From Mauremys mutica (taxonomy: Eukaryota > Chordata > Testudines > Geoemydidae), in NCBI RefSeq assembly GCF_020497125.1, contig NC_059073.1:21969225-22033224 (forward strand): 64,000 nt of DNA, written 5' to 3'. The notes beneath the pieces were generated by a model, which saw nothing but the letters and a program-made list of their open reading frames with translations, was not told the origin of the DNA and searched no databases. A program made the translations under genes and the position numbers. This document shows, in pieces, positions 11,706-22,217 of this stretch. The number at the start of each line of letters is the position of its first letter. The stretch's first letter is position 1.

Positions 11706-11962
11706 ATCAAAGACCTGGTCGACACTTAAAAGTTTTGCTGGCATAGCTTTGTCAGTTGGGGGCGTGGGAAAAAAAATCACACCCTGAACCAACATAGTTA
11801 TTCCAGTAAAAGCCCCAGTGCCAATGCAGTTATAACAGCAAAAAAAGTCTGTTCACTCATATAGTATATTTAATTTGTGAAAATGGTATATGCTGCATCT
11901 CCACTAAGAGGGTCTGCCAGTACAACTATACTGACAAACCCTTTCTAGTGTAGGCAACACCT
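11706..11962. mobile_element. MITE, Harbinger-like termini
   Basis: The left end CCTGGTCGACACTTAAAAG and the right end CCTTTCTAGTGTAGGCAACACC are inverted copies of the window's recurrent CCTGGTCTACACT terminus. It is non-coding, with CAGTTATAACAGC and similar internal palindromes. Confidence 0.55.
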
Positions 11963-11967
11963 CGGTG

Positions 11968-12055
11968 GTATTGAAAGCCATAAGCGCCTAATCCACAGAC
12001 CACTGAAGTCACTGGGCGGTCTATGGACTTCAACTGGCTTTAGTTCATGCCCTAA
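11968..12055. repeat. Palindromic MITE-like repeat
   Basis: Arms AAGCCATAAGCGCCTAATCC and GGCTTTAGTTCATGCCC surround CCACTGAAGTCACTGGG. Degenerate member of the palindromic group at 1016. Confidence 0.35.
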
Positions 12056-12060
12056 ATTCC

Positions 12061-12685
12061 TGTGGGGTGGGGGAATCTCTCTAAAATGGGATTATGGCAT
12101 ATTGTCATGACATCATTACAAAGCTACCATTCCCCATGCTATGCCTATTCAGTCATAAAATGAATGTCAATTTGCAGCATTAAAATTCATTTTTAAAGGC
12201 TTCCCTGGTTTAAATGTGATTGCCTAAAACATATTAAAGAGAGAGAGAGAGCGCGAGCAATTTTATTACATACACCAAGTGTGCTGATGTGAGCATTCCT
12301 GATCATTTCCAACGTGAGTTAATGCCCACTGGAAACAGATTTTTAATGACCACGGCAATCAGTATGTTTTCTAATTACTTAGGGGATTAATAATGCATTA
12401 GGAGGCCCATTCCACATTGGCCAACAATTATTTTATCCAATTGTATAAAGAACAGGTGATGAATTAATAAATTATAACCAGTCATTTATTAAGGCTGTAA
12501 TGGCAGATGGCTACAAGAAGACTAAAGAGAGTCTTAGCATTACAAAATGCTATTTGGGGTATGTGTTTTTCAATGTATTTTAATGAGATGTACCTAAAAT
12601 GCACCAAACATATCATTCATGTATAGATGAGCAAATTATGGAGTTGAATGGGCCACTTTTAATGGAAAGGACAATGCTGTCATCA
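12061..12685. other. Non-coding AT-rich stretch
   Basis: Contains a short GA microsatellite at about 12237-12252 and otherwise no recognisable feature. Confidence 0.4.
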
Positions 12686-12828
12686 TATTATGCGTATTAC
12701 AGTAGCACCTAGAGGCCTCCAACTGACTCCTTGTGTTAGGCACCGTACAAATGCATAGACAGACACTCCCTGCCCCAGGGAGTTTACAGTTTAAATAGAC
12801 AAAGGGTTTGAGGCGGAAATGGAGACAC

Positions 12829-13688
12829 AGGCTTTGGCTACACTTGCGAGCTACAGCGCAATAAAGCAGCCCCAGGCACACTAGCTCACTCCCTGTCCAC
12901 ACTGGCAAGGCACGTAGAGCGCTTTGACTCCGCAGGTACCGCGCTGCTGGTACTCCACCTCGGCGAGTGGAATAACGTTTGCTGCGCCCCCGCTGGAGTG
13001 CCGCAGCACCAATGTGAATGAGGTGTTGCGTTACTGCGCTCTGATCAGCCTCCAGAAACGTCCCATAATCCCCTTAAGTCAAGTGGCCACTCTTGTCATT
13101 GTTGTGAAATGGGCATTTCCGCATTCCTGCAGCCATTTAAAAGCTCCGTTTTGGAGGCTTATCAGCTCCGAGAAAAAGCAAACATTTACTGTTTGCTTTG
13201 AGTGAGTGAAAGAGAGGCGGGGGAGGGGAGAGGGGGATCTGAACTTACAAGACAGCATGCTCACACTCTCTCAGCACCCCAAAACCCCACTCTCTCTCCC
13301 CCCACATACACACAACACACTCCCTGTCACACTCCACCCCACTAGGGTGACCAGACAGCAAATGTGAAAAATCAGGACAAGAGGTGGAGGGTAATAGGAG
13401 CCTATATAAGAAAAAGACACCAAAATCGAGACTGTCCCTATAAAATCGGGACATCTGGTCACCCTACACCCCAGCCACCCCCAATTTGAAAAGCCCATTA
13501 CAGTCACTTGCATGCTGGGATAGCTACCACAATGCACTGCTCCCAATGCCACTGCAAGTGCCGCAAATGTGGCCAAGCCAGTGCGCTTGAAGCTGTCAGT
13601 GTGGACAGACTGTAGCGCTTTCCCTACTGTGCTTTACGAAGTAGGGTTTAACTCAGAGCGCTCTACATCTGCCAGTGTAGCCATGCCC
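12829..13688. mobile_element. Non-autonomous Harbinger-type element
   Basis: The left end GGCTTTGGCTACACTTGCG and the right end CAGTGTAGCCATGCCC are inverted repeats of the GGGCTTGGCTACACT kind. Repeated AGCGCT-rich arms (GTAGAGCGCTTTGACTC; CTGTAGCGCTTTCCC) lie inside. Sequence such as TTACTGCGCTCTGATCAGC is non-coding. It interrupts a SINE and is itself interrupted by the hairpin MITE 13343-13466. Net length without the insert is about 736 bp. Confidence 0.7.
13343..13466. mobile_element. Hairpin MITE, TAGGGTGACCAGA family, copy 1
   Basis: 124 bp starting TAGGGTGACCAGACAGC and ending GACATCTGGTCACCCTA. TA dinucleotides at both ends are consistent with TA-target insertion. The arms fold back on each other; the centre is AGGAGCCTATATAAGAAAA. 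Other copies are at 25627, 43105, 43764 and 56090. Confidence 0.88.
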
Positions 13689-13989
13689 ACAGAGATGGGA
13701 AGTGACCTGCCCAGTCCCACAGGAGGTCACTGGTAGAGCCAGGAGTGGCCCCAAGGTGTCCTAAACCAGGCACCTGTGATGTATTAACTGGATCACACCA
13801 CCACTCACTGTTCCAATTAGATGAATGCTTAAGTGGTTGTTATATTAACTTAGTTTTTCAGAACTTGAGGTGAAATTCAGCTTTGTGAAGAGGGCCTGCC
13901 CTAAGTCCTTAGTGGTTCATAGGCCTTGTCAAGGCCTTGTTCAATCCAAAGATGCATTTCCCCCCGGGTGCTTAAATTTGTGTGCACTC

Positions 13990-14424
13990 TGTGGCAAACC
14001 CAGGACAAATGGCTACAAAGGGAGGGGTAGTAATTAGTCTCAGGGGGTTAAAAGGCCTCTCCCTATCCACTGAGGAGAGAGAGCCATGGGGAAATAAAGT
14101 TCAGCTGGAAAAGGAGTTACCAGGGAACTAATTAGGTTCAGCTGGCCCCAACTGCTGGAGACCTTTTCAAACCCTCCCTGGCATGGAAGCAGGGGGGAGA
14201 GTGAGAGAAGCTGCCAGCAAGTTAGGTGCAGCAAGGCTCTGAACCCTTCCAGCAAGGAAGGCTGCACTCTGTCCCCAGAAGGGGAGAAAACCAGCACAAG
14301 GGACTGACTGAGGGAAGGATCAGCCAGACCCTGTGCTACCTGGAAGGATTTGCTTTGCCCAAGCCAGTGTCTCCAAGGCTAAAAAGGACTGAGCCTGCTG
14401 AGGAGAAACAGGTACTTTGCCACA
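13990..14424 (+). mobile_element. Probable solo LTR
   Basis: 435 bp with perfectly inverted 9-bp ends, TGTGGCAAA and TTTGCCACA. A TATA-like TTAAAAGG lies at about 14047 and AATAAA at 14093-14098, in the order expected of U3/R on the plus strand. No target duplication is obvious in the flanks (CACTC against TATCA), so mutation or recombination between copies is possible. No PBS or internal region follows. It could instead be another element type that happens to have matched ends. Confidence 0.5.
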
Positions 14425-14616
14425 TATCATATTTTGCTAGCACAGTTTGTATGTGTAAACCTGCCATGGTATGACCAAAGTGAGTAACTGCATGAGCAAA
14501 CAGGTGCTCAAATTTGCAAGAACTCATTAATTAATGAAATTCTCTCTCCTATTTTCCTTGAAACTGACTAGGTTGCTTAAACATTTTATCCCCTTTCCCT
14601 CACACTTTGGGTGAAA

Positions 14617-14686
14617 TCCTAGCTCCATTGAAGTCAATGGTAAAACTCCCATAGACTTCACTGGGGTGAGAATTTCATCTTTGTCT
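14617..14686. repeat. Palindromic MITE-like repeat
   Basis: Arms GGTGAAATCCTAGCTCC and GGGGTGAGAATTTCATC around ATTGAAGTCAATGG and TAGACTTCACTGG. Confidence 0.45.
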
Positions 14687-14751
14687 TTATCTTTTTAGAC
14701 TCTAAGCTATTCAGGGCTGGGACAATTTCTTCCTGTGTGTTCATACAGCAC

Positions 14752-14950
14752 CCAGGCTATGTCTGCACTGGCCCCCCAGTTTGTTCATGTATCCCTGTTT
14801 GTAGAGGATTACGTTAATGCAAAAAAGAGGTACCTTTTAGTTCCTGCCTGCAGCGTCCACACAGGTGAGTTACAGCACAGCATCTTAACACGTGTGGCAG
14901 ATGTCATCCCCATAATCCAAACTGGGGGGCCATGTAGACAACACCCCAGC
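14752..14950. mobile_element. Harbinger-type MITE
   Basis: Ends GGCTATGTCTGCACTGGC and GGGGCCATGTAGACAAC are imperfect inverted repeats. CCCCCAGTTTG near the left and CCAAACTGGGGGG near the right extend the arms. Confidence 0.62.
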
Positions 14951-15284
14951 TGAGGTCCTGATCCTTACTGATGCTGAACCTTTGAGTACAACTGCAATTC
15001 AATTAATAATAAGTAATGAACCATGAAACCTTTTGCATTGTGGTGACCTGCTCAAATAAGCTTGAAGTCAATTCGCTCTATGTGAAACTAGTCTGGTATC
15101 CCAATTCCCAATACATCTCACAAGAAATCACCAGCATAACTAGCGCCCTAGTTGGCAACATCAGCCGAGAGGTCAAGAACTGAATGATGTATAGAGACCT
15201 TTGCACTGCTGCCCCGTGCTGACAAGTATTGACTCTGTGCTCCTCCTTATGTCAGTATCCACCAGCTGTCTCTTGTTTTGTCTT

Positions 15285-15485
15285 TAGGTGTAGACCAGGC
15301 CTAAAACTTAGGTGGACCTGACTACGTCGCTCCGGGCTGTGAAAAATTGCATGTCCTGTGGGACATAGTTAGGTTGACCTAATCCCCACTGCAGACGCAG
15401 CTAGGTTGACAAAAGAATTCTTCCGTCAATCTAGCTACTGTCTCTCATAGAGGTGGATTTACTACAGCAACTGGAAAACCCCTTC
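15285..15485. mobile_element. MITE with TAGACCAGGCCT terminus (incomplete)
   Basis: Begins TAGGTGTAGACCAGGCCTAA. The internal inverted pair AGCTAGGTTGACAAAAG and TTCCGTCAATCTAGCTAC is clear. The far end is not found. Confidence 0.5.
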
Positions 15486-15497
15486 CATCCCCTGTAT

Positions 15498-15586
15498 CAT
15501 AGAATATCAGGGTTGGAAGGACCTCAGGAGGTCATCTAGTCCAACCCCCTGCTCAAAGCAGGACCAATCCCCAGACAGGATGTAGG
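15498..15586 (-). mobile_element. CR1 3'-end fragment
   Basis: The plus strand reads ATCATAGAATATCAGGGTTG then AGGTCATCTAGTCCAACCCC and GCAGGACCAATCCCCAG. This is the reverse complement of the CR1 3' UTR, ending in the TTCTATGAT repeat. Confidence 0.82.
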
Positions 15587-15639
15587 ATGTGTCTACACTA
15601 TAGTGCTGCAGCTGGAGCACTCAGTGTAACCATATCCTT

Positions 15640-15745
15640 AAATTGTAAGGTATTTGGGAGGGGCCCATCCTTCTGTTCTGTGTTTGTACAGCACTTAGCA
15701 CACTGGGGTCCTGATCCACGACTGAGGCACTACCACAATACACAC
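15640..15745 (+). repeat. SINE fragment (CORE/MIR-type, tail side)
   Basis: GTGTTTGTACAGCACTTAGC, ACTGGGGTCCTGATCC and GGCACTACCACAATACA are the reverse orientation of the block at 6290 and 12690. Confidence 0.5.
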
Positions 15746-15904
15746 AAACAAACAACAACATAGGCAGGGCAGCAGAAAGGAGTTTACACTCATGGTCTCT
15801 GTATCATCCCCAGCCTGTGGATAAAGGGAGGATATTCAACTTCCAGGGCAGTCATCCTGGCACCTCTCACAAGCAATAATACTCACATGAACATTTCTAA
15901 ATGG

Positions 15905-16025
15905 GAGGAATCGTAGAACTGTAGGACTGGAAGGGCCCTCAAAAGGTCTCCTAGTCCAGTCCCCTGCAATCAAGGCAGGACCAAATGTCTGCTCTCCACC
16001 CAAACCCTCTGGCTGATCCAAGGCC
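15905..16025 (-). mobile_element. CR1 3'-end fragment
   Basis: The plus strand reads AATCGTAGAACTGTAGG, then GACTGGAAGGGCCCTC, GTCTCCTAGTCCAGTCCCC and AAGGCAGGACCAAATG. It is a reverse-oriented CR1 3' UTR more diverged than the one at 15498. Confidence 0.7.
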
Positions 16026-18870
16026 TGATGCGGAGGGGCTCTGAAGTTGGGGGAAGTCTTCTGGTGGGTCACTGTGTTGGATGGTCTCAAGGGATAGGGA
16101 AGAACTTGGAACTCCATGGAACAGCTGGGGAAAGCTCACTATACTCAGGGACAAGAAGAAAGGTTGATGCACAGGGTTTGCGTACAATCATGACCTTAAA
16201 TGAAACGGCCTTCACATTGGACTGACCTCCCCAGAGTCCCTCCCTGCGGTAGTCGGCTGATTCATTCAGCTGCTATTAGATATTTCTCTGCCAGCTCCTT
16301 CATTACATTCACCCCTCTCCCTCCCCCCCGCCCGCCCCCCACTTCTAATTCCTGATTCCCTTTTGTTTACGTGCAGAGCAACTCGTGACTGACCTGGTGC
16401 TAAACTAAACGCACCGCATCAATGGGGAAATATTAAATAGATTCTTACAGAGCCCTTCATATTTAACAACTCAATACATAATTTTCATCTTCTTTATGTT
16501 CCTTGCTCAGAAGAAATAAAACTTCCATATATTTACTGACTCGTTTCTAAAGCAATTCAGATGAGCCCATAGGCGCCTCGCTTTCTCTTCCAGTTACTGG
16601 AAGCAACATGGTCTCGTGCATTAAAAAAATATGAGTTTAATAGATAGTGGCAAGCCCTGCTCTGGCACGTTTGCACCAAGGGCCAGAAAGCTAATGATTT
16701 CCCCTAGGCGAAGGGAATCTCTGGGTGGCACAGAGCCTGCATAGCTAACCCTAACACTCCCCTCCTAGCACCAGGGCATGAGGAGGCTTTCCCAGGTGAG
16801 GGAGTGTGAGCACATGCTGCTCTCCAGCTGGTGCACCAGCCCCTTGGGGTCAGAACCAGCCAGGCAAACTATGCCAGGGGGCAAATTGGCTCTGGGCCAG
16901 GTAAGCTCAGCTACTTTGCACCCCCCAGTTTCCTTCAGCTGCATCCCCTGATGATACGGGGCACAAGTAAGAATTGATCCCATGTACTTCAGACCCTGTT
17001 CTCATCACCAATAAAAATCTGCGTGCTTCCCACTGAGGTGCTTCTCCCTCTCTCTCTCAAGGATAATGTGAAGCATTTTACTATCTCCTCCAGCAAAGTC
17101 TCAAGAACAGCTTTTCCCATAAGTCCCGCATTATTGATAGTCAGTATGCACAGGACCCAGCCATACGTCCTGCCTTCCCTCTCCTGATTCTGCACTCCCA
17201 AGCTTATTATCATTACTCTACATTTATCTGCTTTTTATTGGATGTGCCATCTGCCAGGCTGGATACGTTAAAAGGATCTAAATCCTTCTGTATCTAATCG
17301 TGATTTTCCTCATTGTCCTCCAAATTTAGTGCAAGATCTTCAGCCAATACAGTCTTGTTTTCAATTGAGTCATAAAAGCCAATTACATCAATAATAAAAA
17401 AGCAAAAGGACCCAGCAGCAATCCCTGAAGCCTAGAAAATATTCCATTCCCTGCAGACATAACAATTGCTGGGTTAATTCCGCAGCGTTCCTTGACTGCA
17501 CTCTAGGCATCAGCCTCAGACTTGTCAAACACGTCCATCTTCCCCCCGCCCTCCCCTGCGTATCTGATGCCCACATCCCCTTTTGTCTCCCATGGCAGCA
17601 ATATCCTCAAAGAATTCCAGCAAGTTAATGAGGCATGCCCTTCCTTTCCAGAAACCAGATTAGATATCCTTAATTAAGCCATGCTTTTCCAACGGTCCCT
17701 CCCTTGGTCTCTCAGAAGAGTGCCTAAGTCTTTCAACCACACAGAGCTGTGGCTTTCCAGTGCATCCCTAAACTCTTTATAAAAATATAAAGAAGGATTG
17801 CGTTACCTCCTTGCCAACCCTAAGAGCTCTCATGAACTAAGTGAACTTATAAAAATAGATAGTTACAGCTCCTCCAGTTTCCAGTCCAAACCTATTACAG
17901 CTTAATTGGAGGTGTATTTTCTTTCCTAGTCAAGGATGAGCTTGGAAATTTGCTTCATATAAGCATCCAAAAGTTAGGTGGCCAGATTCAGCTTGTGCTA
18001 GCCCATGGTCCAAGCCAGGGTCCAATTTAGCTTGGATTGTTCATGCAGTGTCTGTGAAATCTTACAGGAACAACCTTTCTCATAAGATTTCCTGTCCATC
18101 TAGCTTAGGGTCCTAGCTGCTGCATGGAAGTGAAATGAACCTATCCAGACATTTCAAAACCTTGGCTCACTTCTAGAAGTGTGCAAAAGTGTCTGGAAGT
18201 TCTTTATTTTTTTCTAGAGAGAGGCCCAAAATACATGTCCAAGCCTCTGCTGGCTTAGATAATATGGAACTCTGATCCGAACCACTCTTGCTTTGTGTTT
18301 TGCATTACCAATAACTAACTAACAAGACTTTACTCACCAAAATCACCCCAGTTTGCCCAGTAGAGAGAACAAAACTAACACCATTTACCCAGAATCTGCC
18401 GCCTTACTTTGGTGGTTTGGATAGACTGAAACCAAACCGCTTGGTGGTTAGTTTTGAAAAACTAAACTAAAATCTAACCCTTCTTCATGGGTTGCTAATT
18501 ATTTTCTACAATGCTTCAGAATCCCTAGCTTTGTCCTCTCATATATTGGTTCCATGGGTTTGACAACGCCTAACTTGCTTCCATAACAAACTGGAAAAAT
18601 TATTTGCTAATATCTTTTCTTCCCTGAGTTTTTAAATGTAGGATCAACTTTTCGACAAAGAACATTCTTCTTCCTATCTAATTTCTTAAACGCCACTACA
18701 AGTTTTTGGTTCTTGCAGGTTCTTAACATCAAGAGGGTGAAATTCACTCCACGCAAAAGGCCAGAACGAGGCCTGAGCAGAGTTTAAAGCCAATGTAAGG
18801 TCTATTTTGAAGGTTTAAGTGAGACTCGGGTGGTACCTAGGTCTTGCATCTTCCCCTCCACATTTCACTC
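16026..18870. other. Long non-coding stretch, no gene recognised
   Basis: No frame above about 75 codons has any recognised domain. The part 17200-17900 has the texture of an old degraded repeat but was not assigned. A C-rich run lies at 16318-16340. Confidence 0.4.
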
Positions 18871-18875
18871 AGAGC

Positions 18876-20290
18876 TTTTCTACATGAGGGGAAGGGGTTA
18901 GTTCACACTAAGCTAGTGCACAGTATGTAAGCTGTGCTAATAGCATGCACACAGGATGACCGTGCCCTGTTTCAATTTGCATCATTTATATACAGCTGTG
19001 GTTTGGTGCACACTATGCATGCAGCATCTCAGGCCGTTATCAAAGGATCCTTTGCTTCACTGCCATTCTGGAATTTTTCTCGCTGCACATTCTGGGATGC
19101 CAGTGGAGTTCTGGGATTTAGGGTCAAAATCCCATGATTTTGCTCCCTCCATCCCATGGATCCTCTTTTTCTGGGAAGGCTAGCACCATTTTCAAATTGC
19201 CATTGGCCAGCATGGACCCAACAATGCTCCACACTGCTATGCTGGTAGCTGTGAATAAGCAGAGGCTATTTGAGTTCTTGCCAGTTGACTTTGGTTTTAG
19301 ACCATACCCAGTGCACCACCAAGCAGCTGCTGGGGCTGCCACAGCAGCTCCTCCAGCAGCAGGAGGGAGGAAGATGACAACACAGAGGAACTGCTACTGC
19401 ACAAGCTATTCCTGGAGCCACTTCAAGCCGTGCTGTATCATTTCTGGGCTCAGAAAATCACATCCATTGGTGGGAGAGGAGTATTCTGCAGACCTCGTAT
19501 GACCAGCAGTGGTGACAATTTCAAAAGGGTGAAGGTGACCTTTTATGAAATCTGTTCTGGAGTAGCCCCAGTAGCAGCATACCAATATGCAATGTCCCTA
19601 CCCATTGAGAGGCATGTTGCCATTGCCATCTGGTATCTGTGCACCTACAACTGTTACTGGTCCATTGCCAATCAACGGTTAGGGCCACGGTCATGCAGGT
19701 GTGTGATGCTGTGCAGAAGGCACGGTTGAATTAGATTAGAAAGTTTGGTAATGAGAAGGAGATTATTGATGGCTTTGCATATATGGGGTTCCCAGGCTGT
19801 ATTGGAGCAATTAATGGGACCCCTGTGCCTATGAATTGCCCTCCTGCATCAGTCCTTGAAGTTTATAAACAGAAAGGGATATTTCTCCATGGTGCTCCAA
19901 GGCCTGTTCGACTATTGTGGCAGGTTCACAAACAAATGTAGGATGGTCTGGGAAGGTCCATGATGTCTGGGAGTACATGCCTGTTCACCTTAATGAACAA
20001 TGCAGTATGCCCCACAATGCAGTATGGAGATGGCACCAATTATTCTAGGGGACCTACCTTATCCTCTGCTTCCCTGGCTCATGAAACCATTTAAAAGCCC
20101 ATTGGACAGAAGGAAGAAACGGTCTGTCTATTGCCTCAGTAGTTGCACAACAGCAGTGTGTGCATTTGGCCAGCTCAAAGCAAGATGGCTCTGTCTTACG
20201 GTTAGGTTAGAAGCTGCAGAACAAAACTTGCCTAAGATAATAGCTGAGTGAGTGCTGTATTATGGATTTATGCACAGGATTTATGAGAGT
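18876..20290 (+). pseudogene. Decayed PIF/Harbinger transposase (HARBI1-like)
   Basis: A DDE nuclease of the PIF/Harbinger family, broken by frameshifts. In plus-strand order: a helix-turn-helix-like block (about 19590-19690, LPIERHVAIAIWYL...YWSIANQ); the first catalytic block at about 19790-19830, reading GFPGCIGAINGTPVP; a further block with GRFTNK near 19920; the second block GDLPYPLLPWLMKPF with Asp at 20051-20053; and the third block AVCAFGQLKARW at about 20153-20188. Family members read AIDGTH in the first block and VECAFGRLKARF in the third, so the first Asp is Asn here (19813-19815) and the catalytic Glu is Val (20156-20158). Two of three catalytic residues are lost. The first and second blocks are in different frames. 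The element boundaries are uncertain; TTTTCTACATGAGG near 18881 may be part of a terminus. Confidence 0.85.
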
Positions 20291-20900
20291 AAGGGAGACA
20301 GTCTGAACAATGCGGGAGTGGGGGGTAGCTGAAGTGCAGAGACTTTGATCAGCTGCATGAGTGGCCATCAAGGCATCCACTAGAAAGTGTAAACCACCAG
20401 GACAACACAGTCAGGGATGCCTTTTGTTCTTTCTTTGAGTCTGGAGCCTGCAAAGGTCTGGATGTTATGTGGAAGGATGGCGTTCCGATTGGATCCTGAG
20501 CACTGGAGCTTTTATGGGTGGTAGCAGGGGCAAACTGTTGCCACTTTAAAAAATAAATAAATCTTGTGTGCACTTTAACATTTTTGTAAAACCTTCTACC
20601 TATGAAAATTTGTGCTGATCATGCGTTCCATGCATGCACTGCAGATTCTTTTGTGACTTTTTGAAAGATTTTTAGTGCCCAAATTATACCATTACATAAC
20701 AGCCAAAAATAAAACTAGAAAACATGTTACAAATGTGGCTTATAGTAATTGTAAAAACATGAACAGGTTTAAAGTGGAAAAGTCTAAAATTCAAATCCAG
20801 TGCAGCGATGGCAGTGGGGGGGGGGGTTAGCCCAAAGGACTGGAGAGAAAGAGCCTATTTGCTGGCATGTGAACTTTTTGCGCCTTCGCTTCTTGTTCTT
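20290..20900. other. Non-coding stretch between the two ORF remnants
   Basis: No feature beyond a G-run at about 20815-20827. Confidence 0.4.
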
Positions 20901-21290
20901 CTACTTTCCAGGGTTGAGTGTCAGGACTGTCTGAGCACCTAACAGCAGCATTTCCTCCGGGAATTGCTTCTGCATGTCCCTGTCTTTCTCTACAGTGGCT
21001 CTGGTAATGATAATGCTGTCCCAGGCCCCTTCAGTGCAGTCTCTGTATAGCTGCCTATTTTACTCCCACTCAGACATCAAAAAACCCCTCCAGGTCTCTG
21101 TAGTTTTCACTCCCTCCTCTGGTCTAAGGAGGATGCCAAACATCTCATCCTTAGACCTCTTTTTCTTCCCCCAGAAGCCTTGTTCTTGAGGGTCATACTG
21201 CTGCAGCTTCCCCGGCTCAGGGAGTATAGGAAAAAGCAAGTGGCTATTGTACAGATTGCAAACTATTTCCATAGAAGCAATGGTGGCTTT
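20901..21290 (-). pseudogene. Opposite-strand ORF remnant beside the Harbinger transposase, unknown product
   Basis: I do not recognise this protein. A minus-strand frame runs from about 21290 (Met at 21272) to a stop at 20901-20903, with a single in-frame TAA at 21060-21062. It would otherwise give roughly 120 residues. It has a basic patch (GKKKRSKDE) and two acidic/aromatic stretches (TTETWRGFLMSEWE and QLYRDCTEGAWDS). It converges on the transposase remnant. Harbinger elements commonly carry a second ORF, usually Myb/SANT-like, and the position suggests that role, but no SANT signature is clear. It may be unrelated to the transposon. Confidence 0.35.
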
Positions 21291-21569
21291 TTTTAATTCT
21301 CTGTTCCTGATTTCCTTCCCCTAAAATTCATTCATCCCAATCTTGGAGAGAGCTGAGAGATGGTAAATGGCACATGCATAAAGGCTACATTGAGATGCTA
21401 GGCTCCATGCTCCTGGCTTGGGTCTGGAATTTATGCTATGCCTTGGAAATACTTATATGGGGTTGGAGGGAGTTAAGGGGTGGGCTGGACAGTAGAATAT
21501 AGTAACCTCCTCCACATCCCTTTTAGGCTGTCCTCACTCTCAGTGACTTCAGACTGAGGCAGGTGACTA

Positions 21570-22215
21570 GGGCCTGGTCTACACTAAGCGTTTAAACCGG
21601 TTTTAGGAGCGTAAAACCGATTTAACGCCACACCCGTCCACACTGAGAGTCCCTTTATATCGATATAAAGGGCTCTTTAAATCGATTTCTGTACTCCTCC
21701 CTAACGAGAGGAGTAGCACTAGTATCGGAATTACCATATCAGATTAGAGTTAGTGTGGCCGCAGATCGATGGTATTGGCCTCCGGGTGGTATCCCACAGT
21801 GTACCACTGACCGCTCTGGACAGCAATCTGAACTTGGATGCAGTGGCCAGGTAGACAGGAAAAGCTTTTGAATATTTCCTGTTTGCCCAGCGTGGAGCTC
21901 CGATCAGCACGGGTGGCGATGCAGTCCGAAATCAAAATAAAAAAAGAGCTCCAGCATGGACCATGCGGATGTGATTGCTGTAAGGGCAGGCAAATCTGTT
22001 CTATCAGCGCTCCGTTACAGAAGACGGAATTCAAAATCATTTTTAAAAAATCTCCAGACAGACGCCATAGCAGGGACTCAGCGCACTGCTGCGTGACAAG
22101 CGTAACGGAAAGCCAAAGAATCAAATGGACGCTCATGGACTGGAGGACTCAAGCTATCCCACAGTTCCTGCAGTCTCTGAAAAGCATTTGCATTCTTGGC
22201 TGTAGTCCACTCCCA
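21570..22215. mobile_element. Harbinger-type element end, truncated by a Penelope-like element
   Basis: Starts GGGCCTGGTCTACACTA after a CTA trinucleotide. The first 150 bp are palindrome-rich (TTTATATCGATATAAA; TTTAAACCGG; CTCCTCCCTAACGAGAGGAG). The remainder resembles an abundant turtle element. An open frame crosses from this element into the neighbouring Penelope-like copy (21838-22260), so it is a junction artefact. The right terminus is absent and the sequence runs into the Penelope-like tail at about 22218. Confidence 0.68.
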
Positions 22216-22217
22216 AT

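Larger units (their letters stand above)
12690..13762 (-). repeat. CORE/MIR-type SINE split by two nested transposons
   Basis: The left part 12690-12828 (AGTAGCACCTAGAGGCC, GGGAGTTTACAGTTTAAAT, GGAAATGGAGACACAG) and the right part 13689-13762 (AGATGGGAAGTGACCTGCCC, then TGGTAGAGCCAGGAG) join into one minus-strand SINE once the Harbinger-type insert is removed. Confidence 0.6.

Noticed and set aside
17200..18000. Possible ancient LINE or conserved element
   Set aside because: The texture is repeat-like, but I could not name a family or find ends.
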